Shown: positions 11,344-22,197 of the stretch, piece after piece
Position numbering within the stretch: position 1 is the first letter of the stretch
How the letters are laid out: the number at the start of each line of letters is the position of its first letter
Origin: Chamaecyparis obtusa
Taxonomy: Eukaryota > Streptophyta > Pinopsida > Cupressales > Cupressaceae
Assembly (NCBI GenBank): GCA_027943335.1
Contig: BSBK01000967.1
Location: 345,001 to 409,000, forward strand
Direction of reading: 5' to 3'
DNA: 64,000 nt
Translations under genes and position numbers: made by a program
Notes under the pieces: generated by a model
What the model was told of the DNA's origin: nothing
What the model saw: the letters and a program-made list of their open reading frames with translations, nothing else
Databases searched by the model: none

Positions 11344-12210
11344 TAATGGAGATGAACAACAATATCATATTCAGTATCATATTCAGCTTATGATACTGAA
11401 TATGATACTGCTTGTGATACTGAATATGATACTGCTTATGATACTGCTTATGATATTGAATATTTAGTATCATATTCATGAATAGCAATATCATATTCAG
11501 TATCATATTCAGCTTATGATATTGAATATGATACTGCTTATGATATTGAATATGATACTAAATATTTAGTATCATATTCAACAATCATATTTAGTATCAT
11601 ATTCAGCAATCATATTCATGAACAACAATATCATATTCAGTATCATATTCAATAATCATGATCATGGACATCACTATCATATTCAACAATCATATTCATG
11701 AACAACAGTATCATATTCAGTATCATATTCAGCTTATGATACTGCTTATGATATTGAATATGATACTGAATAGTCAGTATCATATTCAGCAATCATAATC
11801 ATGAACAATAGTATCATATTCAACTTATGATACTAAATATGATACTGCTTATGATACTGAATATTCAGTATCATATTCAGCAATCATAATCATGAACAAC
11901 AATATCATATTCAGTATCATATTCAACAATCATATTCATGAACAACACTATCATATTTAGTATCATATTCAGCTTATGATACTGCTTATGATACTGAATA
12001 TTCAGTATCATATTCGCCGATCATATTCATGAACAACAGTATCATATTCAGTATCATATTCAACTTATGATACTGCTTATGATACTGAATATGATACTAA
12101 ATATTCAGTATCATATTCGGCAATCATATTCATGAACATCAGTATCATATTCAGTATCATATTCAGCAATCATATTCATGAACAATAGTATCATATTCAA
12201 CAATTGCATT
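11344..12210. repeat. Palindromic 12-bp-unit array, left arm part 1
   Basis: The array is built from ATCATATTCAGT-like 12-mers and their reverse complement ATGATACTGAAT/ATGATACTGCTT, with spacers containing CATATTCATGAACAACA. The orientation flips many times, creating perfect palindromes such as GATACTGAATATTCAGTATC. Because the unit is a multiple of three, long spurious open frames (repeats of YDTE or MILN type) arise; these are not genes. Confidence 0.9.
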
Positions 12211-12542
12211 TAAATTAAAATATTAAAATAATTATTTTGTGACAATATGAGCATATAATAGTAAAAAATCTAAATATATATCCATCCACATGATAAAGTA
12301 CAATACCACTAAAAATCAGTAACAACATGATAAAAAAATCAATGTTCTTGAACACAAAATACACTAGATATCATCATAAAGTATCATGCCACATCACAAC
12401 AAGATCATCATGTATATATGATCAAAATGGTAATCACAAGTATGATCAAAATGGTAATCACAAGCATTGTAAATGTAGTTATGGAATGATTGAAAATATA
12501 ATTATGAAATGCAAATGGATAAGCATGGAATATGATGGTATG
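12211..12542. other. Spacer between arrays with a segment inverted relative to 17.7-17.9 kb
   Basis: Positions about 12,470-12,540 (starting near AAATGTAGTTATGGAATGAT and running into TGCAAATGGATAAGCATGG) are the reverse complement of the duplicated segment at 17,735-17,893, which shows that the left and right halves of the element share long inverted subterminal sequence. No gene is supported here. Confidence 0.6.
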
Positions 12543-12895
12543 ACCTGATACTGAATATGATACCGAATATTCAGTATCATATTCAGCAATCATATTCATG
12601 AACAACAGTATCATATTCAGTATCATATTTAGCAATCATATTCATGAACAACAATATCATATTCTGTATCATATTCAGCTTATGATACTGAATATTCAGT
12701 ATCATATTCAGCAATCATATTCATGAACAACAGTATCATATTCAGTATCATATTCAGCAATCATATTCATGAACATCAGTATCATATTCAGCAATCATAT
12801 TCATGAACAACACTATCATATTCAGTATCATATTCAGTAATCATGATCATGGATAGCACTATCATATTCACTATCATGTTCAACAAAAATTGAAT
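12543..12895. repeat. Palindromic 12-bp-unit array, left arm part 2
   Basis: Same unit family as at 11,344-12,210, mostly in the ATCATATTCAGT orientation, with CATATTCATGAACAACA spacers. Confidence 0.9.
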
Positions 12896-13027
12896 TAAAG
12901 TTGGCATACACATATATTCAGATTTCATGTCATATTCATAAAATGAACAACAGTATCATGTCATTTTTTTAGCCTTTTATAGGCTTCCAACTCATTTACA
13001 ATAAAAAAATGATGTCCTTTAAAATAA

Positions 13028-14078
13028 CTATAAACCACCATATGTGGCTACAATCCAGTTGCTTCTCTCCTCCTCGGTCATCAATAAGAACCATTTAGCT
13101 CTTTCACATTGACCCAAGAAGGTTTCGTATACCTTGAGGAATACACCTCTACTCAGTCCGGGCATGGATTTGAGAGCGTTATAGGCATCCGTCAAAGCAT
13201 TCTCATGACTAGATTCATCAATTTTAACAAGGTGAATATTGTTCATGCCCTTTTTATTTTTTTCATTGTTTCGGACATGGAATCCAATGAAGCAGCTAGA
13301 CTTGCCTTCTTCCTCTTTCCCACCTTTTTGCCTGATGAACTAGGAGTCCCTCTAGTACTTGCTATTGCAGTGGACTGAGTGGAATTATAAGGCTCGTCAT
13401 CCCAATCAACACCACTATCAAGATGTACAGCGTCCTCTTTATCATTCACATCAAATGGCTCTTCCAAAGGGTTCCCTTCTTCAAACTCAAGGGTTGTGGT
13501 AGCTGCATTTCCTTCAGCCATGTCATTACCGACAATTACACCCATTTCAGTGAAGTACTAAAAGGGCTGCCTCTTATACATTCTTGCATTTTTGAACTCT
13601 CTTCGCTGCATGTTGGCATAAATAAATGGATTAGGTTCTTTGTCTTTCATTATTAACTTAAAAAGAAGGCAATATTATTTCCATCAAAATAGTAGAGAGA
13701 TTACCCTACCTTGAGAAGCTCATCCCACACACTGTCCTCAGCATCCATGGACTGAGTAGCCTCGTTCCAAGCTAAACCACTTATATTTTGAAGCTCCTTC
13801 ATGACTCTATATGCAAGCTTCCAAGTTTTCAACTTTTTTTTGAAGTTGTCCTTGGATAGACTGAGGTTCAAATCAGCATTGAACCGCCTCTCAATTGCGG
13901 TCCAGGCTTCTTTTTTGAAGCCTCCATCACATTTTCTTCCTAGTTGTACTTGCTCAAGGAGCAAGTCTATAAGCTTTCGTTCCATGTCCTTTGACCACAT
14001 AATCTTCTTTGACAAAGAAGATATCTGGCTCGTGTTAGCAATCTCATTCATGTTCATCAATGATTTTGTGTAAGCCAT
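13028..14078 (-). pseudogene. Harbinger Myb/SANT-like DNA-binding protein gene, broken
   Basis: Exon 1 (14,078-13,710) encodes 123 residues with the Myb/SANT-like fold seen in plant Harbinger partner proteins: Trp at residue 28 (MWSKDMERKLIDLL), a second Trp in KEAWTAIERRFN, then KLKTWKLAY, SGLAWNE and DSVWDELL. A 104-bp intron (GT at 13,709, AG ending at 13,606) leads to exon 2 from 13,605. Exon 2 has an in-frame TAG at 13,560-13,558. It then continues through an acidic region and a Lys-rich segment (GKKVGKRKKASLAA) to 13,243, where a -1/+2 shift in an A-rich run carries the reading into a helical C-terminus ending at 13,028. In known Harbinger systems this protein helps the transposase enter the nucleus and bind the ends. 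It lies downstream of the transposase on the same strand. One stop and one shift make it probably dead. Confidence 0.8.
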
Positions 14079-14102
14079 GTTGTGTATACAAATTGTTGTT
14101 AA

Positions 14103-14414
14103 TCAAAGTAGCTTCATACATCAGTTTACTCAAATAAAACACATTGACCATTACAAGTCCAATACTTGCAGATAAAAAGACAAGAAAAAGGAAACCATCA
14201 TGTATATCAAAGTAGCTTCATACATCAGTTTACTCATATAAAACACATTGACCATTACAAGTCCAATACTTGCAGATAAAAAGACAAGAAAAAGGAAACC
14301 ATCATGTATATCAAAGTATCTTCATACATCAGTTTACTCAAATAAAACACATTGACCATTACAAGTCCAATACTTGCAAATAAAAAGACAAGAAAAAGGA
14401 AACCATCAAGTAGT
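14103..14414. repeat. Tandem repeat, 104-bp unit, three copies
   Basis: Units start at about 14,103, 14,207 and 14,311 with TCAAAGTA and end near AAACCATCA. They are almost identical. They fill the gap between the transposase stop and the Myb-like start, so they may contain the Myb gene's promoter. Confidence 0.9.
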
Positions 14415-14440
14415 GTTGAGCCATACAAGGACAACTATTG

Positions 14441-15813
14441 TCAGGATCTATACTCTTCCCACATTCTACTTGCTATATCATTTCGGAACTGTGCCCACTG
14501 GTCTCTATCATTCTGAGACAACCCATATGTCTCTAGCACTGGTACATCTACCCCATCACAATCATCTTCCTCTTTAATGTCAATTTCTGGTGGAATGTCA
14601 TCCTCTACTATAATGTAGTTGTGTAGTATGCAACATGCTAATACAATATGGGCTTGTGTCATGATAGGATAAGACGTGGCATGCCTCAGGATTGGAAAAC
14701 GCTACTTGAGAATACCAAATGTATGCTCTATTGAGTTTCTAAGAGAGGAGTGTCGATGGTTGAACAACTCTTCTTTTGAGTTTATTGGATTTTCTCTTGA
14801 AAACTCTTTCAGGTGGTAGCGTGTACACCGATAAGGAGCAAGAAATCCAGGTGCATTGGGATATCCAGCATCCACTAGAAAATATTTTCCTACATAAATA
14901 AAGTATATTATTAATATGTGAAATGTGAAATATTTTCCTACATAAATAAAGCATATTATTAAACTATGATTTGGCTTACCCGGGGGAACAACAAGAGGAT
15001 CTGCTCTTGATAGAGCTGAAGCTAGAACATGACTATTTGCGGCAGACCCTTCCCAACTAGCAAGGCAGTACTGAAACTTATGATCGAAGGAACACACACC
15101 CATAACATTTTGTGACAGGTTGCCTTTTCTATCATGATATTTACCCTGCATGTCGACATCGACGGTGACTGGTATATGGGTTCCATCAATAGCTCCAACA
15201 CAATCCTATACAATATGATACAATCATCAATTGTAAGGTCAACCAGTCCTCAATGATAAAAATCTGTACAAGAAAAATGTAACAACACAACAATTACCTT
15301 GAAGAATGGATCAAAGCGTTCATTCCCACTAATTTCAGGATGAGTGTTTGGACTAGGTGGTAGAAAGAAATCCTTGTGGAGTCCTAAGATAGCCCTCAAC
15401 ACCTTGTGGAAGTATCGGCTGATTGTCTCTCCTGAGTGGCCAAAGTTGTGGGCAATCTTGTGGTTCCTCAAATTGTGGCCAATGGTGTGGAGGAACATCA
15501 CAAGTTGTTCTTCTAATGTCAAGTGTATCGTATCTTTCAAGGATCCATTCAGCCTTAGGATAGTAGCTAGATGAAAGAAGGCTCCCCTACTCATGTGAAT
15601 CTGATCATGACAATCCACGTCATTGGAATGAATAACCATTCTATAGAAATTATTTCCTTTTCTATATCGTTTACCCCTATCTGCATTAGATTCTAGGGCC
15701 ACCACTGCTGTGGCTACGGAAAAACAAGCAATCAGAGCTGTGAGAAGCTGAGAATATGTGGTCCCCACAACTACCCATTCTAGAATGTCAATATTCTTAA
15801 TAGGATCCATCAA
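14441..15813 (-). pseudogene. PIF/Harbinger DDE transposase, three exons, one nonsense codon
   Basis: Exons are 15,813-15,298, 15,205-14,980 and 14,889-14,441; the introns (92 and 90 bp) have GT-AG ends. The joined frame is 396 codons. The catalytic triad is complete: Asp179 in AIDGTHI, Asp254 in LVDAGYPNAPGFLAPYR and Glu302 in SIEHTFGILK, giving 47 residues between the last two (DD47E, as expected for PIF/Harbinger). The end has the family motif ACCILHNYI. The only visible defect is a TAG at 14,704-14,702, right after GILK, where a Gln or similar residue would be expected. The start follows a splice-acceptor-like TTTTCAG, so an upstream non-coding exon is possible. It acts in the nucleus, cutting and joining the element's ends. 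The Myb-like gene follows downstream on the same strand. Confidence 0.88.
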
Positions 15814-15825
15814 TGGCCTGAAAAC

Positions 15826-15985
15826 ATAGGTACATATATATACAATTAGATAGATAAATAGTTACATAGATACATACCTACATACATAGATATATAGGGT
15901 TAGATAGTTCATACATATAAACAATTAGATAGATAAATACATACATAGATACATAGAAACATACCCACATACATAGAAAAGCCTC
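15826..15985. repeat. ATAC/ATAG-type microsatellite-like region
   Basis: Imperfect repeats of ATAGATAGATAAATA and ACATACATAGATACATA types, lying just upstream of the transposase start. Confidence 0.7.
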
Positions 15986-16073
15986 ATTCTTTTCTTAAGA
16001 TATCATAGCAAGATCAAGAGATATACCAAAACTTGAATCAAAATGACATTATCGACCCTAACAACCAACTAAT

Positions 16074-16370
16074 ATGATAATAAATATGATATTGTTGTTC
16101 ATGAATATGATACTGAATATGATACTGTTGTTCATGAATATGATACTGAATATGAACATGCTTATGATACTAAATATGATACTATTGTTCATGAATATGA
16201 TACTGAATATGAACATGCTTATGATACTGAATATGATATTGAATATGATACTGTTGTATGATACTGAATATGATACTACTGTTCATGAATATGATACTGA
16301 ATATGAACATGCTTATGATACTGAATATGATACTATTGATCATGAATATGATATTATTGATATTTGTGGC
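16074..16370. repeat. Palindromic 12-bp-unit array, right arm part 1
   Basis: Same unit as the left arrays but in the opposite orientation (TATGATACTGAA with TTGTTCATGAATATG spacers), so the left and right arrays flank the genes as a giant imperfect inverted repeat. Confidence 0.9.
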
Positions 16371-16930
16371 CTATTCGGAAAGATCAAATCTATGATATAT
16401 ATCCTGGGATAAATAATATATTTATTTTATTTATCTCATTATACATGTCATCGATATGTTGTATTAAAATGTGAATGGAAGATAAGAAACATTTCTCTAA
16501 AGAGGGATGACTTGTATTATTGTTTTGTGAAATATACTTAGCCATTTCAAGTCGGCCCTTATCATTGATGATAAGCTGTGTCTTTTGGTCATGACCTGAT
16601 CATATATATAATAAGTATTTTGTGGAGTGAATAGGATGACATAGAAAACATAACATGTGCAGAATATTCACTCCATAAGCAGATCTGAATTTGATAATTA
16701 CAGCAGTTAGACATTGAATAATATTTATTCATTTCTCATACAGATTAGAAGAAGGAAATCTAGAGCAGCATACTAGATGATCATCAGCATCAAATTGTAA
16801 GAAGATTGAAACAGCACAAATCGGGTATTATCCACTCTCTCTCATTATCAATTTTGTATTAGTGTATAATTGTTTTTTAAAGGAATTATTAGAAACTGAA
16901 AACCCTACGTATAAGTCTGAAATATCAACA
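16371..16930. other. Non-coding spacer between right-arm arrays
   Basis: AT-rich. No gene, repeat or signal recognised. Confidence 0.4.
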
Positions 16931-17240
16931 GATACTGTTGTATGATACTGCTGTTCATGAATATGATATTGAATATGAACATGCTTATGATACTGAATAT
17001 GGTACTATTGTTCATGAATATGATACTAAATATGAACATGCTTATGATACTGAATATGATATTGAATATGATACTATTGTATGATACTGCTGTTCATGAA
17101 TATGATACTGAATATGAACATGCTTATGATACTGAATATGATAATGAATATGATACTACTATATGATATTGAATATGATACTGAATATGATACTGTTGTA
17201 TGATACTGGATATGGTACTGCTGTTCATGAATATGATTGT
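16931..17240. repeat. Palindromic 12-bp-unit array, right arm part 2
   Basis: Continues the TATGATACTGAA-type array, ending in TGAATATTATCATC where the inverted arm at 17,243 begins. Confidence 0.9.
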
Positions 17241-17242
17241 TG

Positions 17243-17375
17243 AATATTATCATCTCAAAACCTGAATATGGGCCGAAAATGAGAATATCCATCTTCCAGC
17301 CAAAGAGGTGGAATTTGTTTTAATAACTCAGTTTTGGCATTTTATAAACCCAATTTGATTCTCGGTCAGGTCCGC
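17243..17375 (+). repeat. Left arm of a 130-bp imperfect inverted repeat (partner 20,697-20,824)
   Basis: The stretch containing ATCTCAAAACCTGAATATGG, GAGAATATCCATCTTCCA and ATTTTATAAACCCAATTTGA is the imperfect reverse complement of 20,697-20,824. The arms enclose about 3.3 kb at the right side of the element. Confidence 0.8.
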
Positions 17376-17459
17376 AATCTTCCCGTTATATTGTTTCATG
17401 GATATGATATATTGTTTCATGGATACGACTGTGGATGAGTATGTGATATTGCTATCAGG

Positions 17460-17690
17460 ATTCAACTGTGTAGTTTTTTGAGTCAAACTCATTGACCCAT
17501 GATTCATGACTATTGGTTCAACACGAACCCATCTCTCCTAAGAATGAATGAATCTAGGTGATGCTCATAAAGGTGAAGCACCGGGACCTACCGGGAAGTC
17601 TTGGTGCTTCACCTCTGTGAGCATCACCACTACTCATGAATCATGGGTCAATGAGTTTCACTCAAAAAACTACATAGTTGAGTGGGTGTT
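17460..17690. repeat. Fold-back (hairpin) sequence of about 230 bp
   Basis: Arms 17,460-17,577 and about 17,598-17,690 are imperfect reverse complements: GTGTAGTTTTTTGAGT pairs with ACTCAAAAAACTACAT, CATTGACCCATGATTCATGA pairs with TCATGAATCATGGGTCAATG, and AGGTGATGCTCAT pairs with GTGAGCATCACC. The loop is near 17,585. It looks like a fold-back MITE or a local inverted duplication. Confidence 0.8.
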
Positions 17691-17734
17691 CAAACTTAGA
17701 GACAGAGACAAAGCCAATAAGACTGATCCATATT

Positions 17735-17893
17735 CCATGCTTATCCATTTCCATTTCATAATTACGCTGAATTTTCAATCATTCCATAACTACATTTACA
17801 ATGCATTCCATCATATTCCATGCTTATCCATTTGCATTTCATAATTACGCTGAATTTTCAATCATTCCATAACTACATTTACAATGCATTCCC
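17735..17893. repeat. Tandem duplication, about 84-bp unit, two copies
   Basis: The phrase TATCCATTTCCATTTCATAA...ATTTACAATGCATTCC occurs twice in direct order with few differences. Its reverse complement occurs once at about 12,470-12,540 in the left half of the element. Confidence 0.8.
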
Positions 17894-20298
17894 TTTAATT
17901 CAATTTACAAATTCATCTGCATAACATACATACCAATTGTTTTAATTAGTTTAGTAAGAAATCCTGTCATAACTTATGCAGTGCAAAAGCTTAAAATATT
18001 TAAGAAAAAAATTGTTTTAAAATGAATGTCTAATCGATAATCCTTTGGAAAATCTATCAAACAGTTCGTGTGCCTGTTTATTTTCCATACACTTCACTGT
18101 TAAGGGAAATAGAAACAAATAGCAAAATGGAACAGATTAAGCATATGATTTACCTCCAGTGAAATACTACATATCATACATTTAATTTTTATTTTACTTC
18201 ACATTCTATATAATCAAAACACTTTTTCTACATTTCTCAAATTAGACAACTATAAAGAGATGTGGTATAAATATCGTAAGACAAGCCAAAATGTGTGTGT
18301 AGCGACTTGATAAGAATGTGGGAATTAGACTTAAATGTTGCAGGTGATTCCAGATTAAACCTAATGCTAATAGTAATCACCCTACAACTGTCAATGCTAA
18401 TAGTCTGACCTATTTAGGAGAACTATACACATACATGAAATAATAATACTATCATACAGATCTGACAAAAGCCAAAAAAGTTAAAATGATTAGCTTCAGT
18501 TGATGTCCTCAAGCAAGCTCCTTTTGTATCAAAATCCTCCTTTATATGATTTTTGAAGACATGCTTAGAATGAAGCTAGTGAAGTTACTTTTCTTGAGCT
18601 AAGATTATTTTTGTTGGATAACATCCATTTCCTTGCTTATTCTAATGCTCTCATAAATGCTTTTTATGATTATGCAATACATTAGTCTCATCTTAATTGT
18701 TATAAGCTAGCCGCTAAATTACAAAATTCGATTCACTAAATAACATGTAGACTGCATTTTGTATACTCCTGCATCAAATCCCCCTAGTTTGAAGTGTTTG
18801 AAAGGATATTAACTTCTGGTTTGATCTTTAATGCAAATTATATTCTGTTTAATGTGTAATTGATGTGGATATTCCAATGTGCAAGCCATCAATACAGATT
18901 TGGAATTACTAATGGCTGAAAATTATGATTGAACTAGCTATACTTAAAGAATTATGTTAAAATCTACATTTAGAGAGACAATTTTTTCCATGCAATTGAC
19001 TAGAAATATTTTGGCAATCTAAAGGACTGAAATAACATGAAAGCAAGAAAGTCACATCAACATAATTGACCTTTAGAACACCTTGCCAATCCTGTAGAGA
19101 TCTAATGTGGGAAAAATTCAATGTTGAAACAAATGTATCTTTGCTTGTTAAAGAAAAACTATATTCTACGGTAAACTTATAAGGAGTTACTCTCCATGGA
19201 GCATGATGGATTGCTGTGGGTACCAATTAAAAAAGCATTAAAAAATCCTGTTACTTTCCTCTTTGCATAATCAGACTACTTAGACCTTCTATACATTACA
19301 CACTTTCTCAAACTATTTATTCAACTCTGGATGATAGTGTAAGATCCAAATATATGCTTTAATGCAATTTTTTTGGTGATTAGATGCCTTTGAGCTTCTC
19401 GTGAAGAAAATAGGTTACTAAGTTGATATGGATCCCTGAGTCAGTTCACATACCAAACTATCATATTGGAACAAATATGACATGCTAATTTGAATTTTTC
19501 AGATTTAACAAGGGCCAACTTTCAGGAGGGCATAATGGCAGTTCCAAACATGCTTTGCTAAAAAAATCTGTCTTAACCTTCTAATTGATTCTTGAGGTTC
19601 ATGGCAGAGAAGCTAATCAAGCTATTTGGGTAGCCTATTTGTAAATTTAATACGTTTTAGTTTGGCAAAGAAATAAATTTAAGAGGAATCTTGACATTTT
19701 TGGTTGCATCAGTCTCTGAGTTCAAGAATACATAAACTCAAGTCATGAATCTAAGCTATAGGCAAGTCCCTGTCGTGGTCAAAATGGGACAATAGGCTAG
19801 CTTTTTTATAACTCAAATATCTTTGAAACTTCGACTATCTCTAGGCTTTGACTCTTAGGATTTACAGTTATATATAGCTTTAGGTTTCCAACTTGGTGAC
19901 TGATAACTCCTTGTGGGAGACCCACCAGGAGTTGGGATTTTCCATTTATCCTATGAAAGGCCAAGTGTAGCCATGGCTGACAAAGATCTCCCTTCTATTT
20001 CTCAGTATTTTTACAGAGTGAACCCTTACTCTTTTAGCTTCGGGAATCCTGTTCAGACCATAGAAATATCGCTAGTATAGTTCAAACTTTTGTTAATTTA
20101 TTTATTGAGCCTTTGATTTTATCTCTTTTATGCCATAGAAATATCATTGGTGTACTTCAAACTTTTAATAGAGTAGAAAAAAGAGGAAAACAACATTGTC
20201 GTCGTGCCAAGAACAGGGTTTCTTCTACCATTCACAAATAACATTCAAAAAATGCACAGAAAGTTTAAAAATATTATGCAAAGAACTTTATTACAAAA
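17894..20298. other. Non-coding part of the Harbinger right segment
   Basis: About 2.4 kb of AT-rich sequence without a supported gene. A short perfect-looking hairpin lies at about 19,907-19,936 (AACTCCTTGTGGG pairing with CCCACCAGGAGTT, two mismatches). A phrase CATAGAAATATC...TTCAAACTTTT occurs at about 20,058 and again near 20,134. Confidence 0.4.
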
Positions 20299-20424
20299 AC
20301 CCATATTACAAATGCACTTCGATACCAACCAGAAATACCCATATTACAAATGCACTTCGATACCAACCAGAAATACCCATATTACAAATGCATTTTGATA
20401 CCAACCAGAAAAACCCATATTAGA
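20299..20424. repeat. Minisatellite, 38-bp unit, 3.3 copies
   Basis: Units begin with ACCCATATTACAAATGCA at 20,299, 20,337, 20,375 and (partial) 20,413, an exact 38-base period. Confidence 0.92.
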
Positions 20425-20696
20425 AAAAACCTAGTTACAGGCTAGCACAATGCAGAGAAGCAATAGTCAATGCCGTAGATAGCGTACCTTGATCAACGCA
20501 CTTGAGGATGAGTTGAAGACAAACTTGCAAGCAAACCCCCTTCACAACGTTGCCATCGAACTAGGAAATCGGCCCACGAAAGCGTCCACAAACCCTACCC
20601 AAATTTTTCGTATGCACAAAAACAAAGATTGTATCCACGAAAAAAAGGATCGTATCCACAAAACAAAAGATTGTATCCATGTTGGGAAGATGGTGG

Positions 20697-20824
20697 ACCC
20701 GACCGCCTCTCAAATTGGGTTTATAAAATGCCAAAACCAGGTTATCAAAACAAATTCCACCTCTTCGATTGGAAGATGGATATTCTCATTTTCGACCCAT
20801 ATTCAGGTTTTGAGATGATAACCC
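20697..20824 (-). repeat. Right arm of the 130-bp imperfect inverted repeat (partner 17,243-17,375)
   Basis: It contains CTCAAATTGGGTTTATAAAAT, TGGAAGATGGATATTCTCAT and CCATATTCAGGTTTTGAGAT, complementary to the left arm. It lies about 95 bases inside the right terminus. Confidence 0.8.
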
Positions 20825-20903
20825 GATTATGACTTTTAGGGTTCCAAATAGTGGATATGGGTCATAATCAGGTTATCATCCTCATAATCCTGTCATCTTC
20901 TAA

Positions 20904-20918
20904 CAAACAAACGGGGCC
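20904..20918 (-). repeat. Right terminal inverted repeat of the Harbinger element
   Basis: CAAACAAACGGGGCC, the exact complement of the left terminus, followed by the ATT duplication at 20,919-20,921. Confidence 0.92.
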
Positions 20919-22197
20919 ATTGTGTTTGCCCTTTTACATTGAACTTGTAGAACCCCTTTTTGCCACATGAATATCATGATAATAATCATCCATATAGTTC
21001 TCAAGCTAATCATCATAATAGATTTTAATTTTACTAAATTATTTGATAATGATAAGGCTTCAAGTGGAAGATTAGGATCATAGTTAACTCATCGCATAAA
21101 ATATGAAATAAAAGATGGGAAAATAAGGCACAAAATCTCATAATCGAATTAAAAATTTAGAAATAGAAATGAACTCTCAAATTTAAAAATAAAAACCGTA
21201 CCAAGGTTGCTAAGGATAGGCATATTGGGTAAAAATAGAGCTCACAAAATAAGACACCAACTCTGTGTGTGTATTAGTGTTTTCTAGTGCTCCTTTGTGG
21301 AGATTTCAAAGATTTGGTGGCATGTGGGGGCTTTTTGTAGGGTCTTTTTCTTTGCCCCTACACTTCCTGTGTCTGTGTGTTCTCTTTCCTTTTGATCTCC
21401 TCTGTGATGTCATTTCCCCCCTTTTAGGATTGTGTTTGGGTGTCTTTCGAGGGGGCCTTGACAACCACTTCTTTTTGGTGGGAAGCTTTTCTTTTGTTGG
21501 GCTTCCCCTTGTGGGTTCATCAACTGATTTCTTATCTTGGTTGTATCCTTTGTTTGTGGATGGAGTTTTTCCCCTACAACTCTATCAGTGCCTTTTGTTT
21601 TCTACCTCCTAGCTAAGAGTGGTGAGGGACCATGAGCAGCAGTTGGGATCATTGCTCTTCTGTTCTGTCTTGTGTCTTATCCCTGTTCTGGGTTGCGACA
21701 AAGTCCGTCTTGCATGAGTGGCCCCTTGGTTGGTCTTTACTCTGTTTCGTCTCTTTCTTCTCCTGATCTGGTTTCTGCTCGAGCTTGGTGTGATCTTCAA
21801 TTAGTAGGGTGGATTGATCAGCTACATCGGTCATGGCTCATTCTTTTCTCTAATTCTAGTCCGGCTAGATGTTCTTCCCTGGAAAGCTTTGGCAGTTGGA
21901 TGGTCTGCTTGGTGTGCGTGCTGGGCGATGGTGGTTTCCTCGGTAATTGGTGCAAAGTTTAGGGGCCTCTTTCTCCTTGGCTCTTATGTTCGTTTTCCCT
22001 TGGCTAAGATGGTCGAGGTGTACACTCCTTTCCCCTAGTGTTACGGTTATTTTAGGCTGATCTATGGTGTTTATAGTTAAATCTTTGGTTTGGGTTTCTT
22101 TTGCCCCCTTTATTTCTTGGACTATTTTGGACTTATCTTCTGTGGAATTTTTTTGGTTGTTCCTCTATTTTCCCCTTTCTGATTCCTATATCTAAAC

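Larger units (their letters stand above)
8582..20918 (-). mobile_element. PIF/Harbinger-type DNA transposon, 12.3 kb, with GRF, Myb-like and transposase genes
   Basis: The ends are perfect 15-bp inverted repeats (GGCCCCGTTTGTTTG and its complement). The flanks are ATT at 8,579-8,581 and ATT at 20,919-20,921, and copy B carries the single-ATT empty site near 58,185, so both ends are certain. Inside, all on the minus strand, are a DD47E Harbinger transposase, a Myb/SANT-like gene and, in the left part, a GRF zinc-finger gene. Harbinger elements are known to need a transposase and a Myb-like protein and to have GGxC-type termini; both fit. An extra right-type end sits at 11,326-11,340. The coding unit is flanked by long palindromic 12-bp arrays in opposite orientation. 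The target duplication is ATT instead of the usual TWA. The transposase and Myb genes each carry a nonsense codon, so this copy is probably not autonomous. Confidence 0.92.

Noticed and set aside
12327..12548. Plus-strand frame between the arrays
   Set aside because: No family features; it overlaps sequence inverted relative to 17.7-17.9 kb that is not coding there.
11344..12895. Possible CRISPR-like array
   Set aside because: Units are short, contiguous and flip orientation; there are no unique spacers of regular length and the context is a plant transposon.
16074..16412. Open frame encoding MILN / YDTE tetrapeptide repeats
   Set aside because: It is produced by a 12-bp tandem array that is open in several frames on both strands; the same happens at 16,942-17,166 and 11,315-11,506. 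No sign of a real protein.
18957..19226. Minus-strand frame of 89 codons in the transposon right half
   Set aside because: No motif, no neighbouring exon and no similarity to Harbinger proteins; probably chance.
20196..20423. Open frame with repeated YYKC/ITNA residues
   Set aside because: Created by the 38-bp minisatellite; other frames are equally open.
21265..21612. Hydrophobic 115-codon frame at the start of LINE-D
   Set aside because: The frame is broken in copy B (58,526-58,783) by a shift, and the region is simply T/G-rich.
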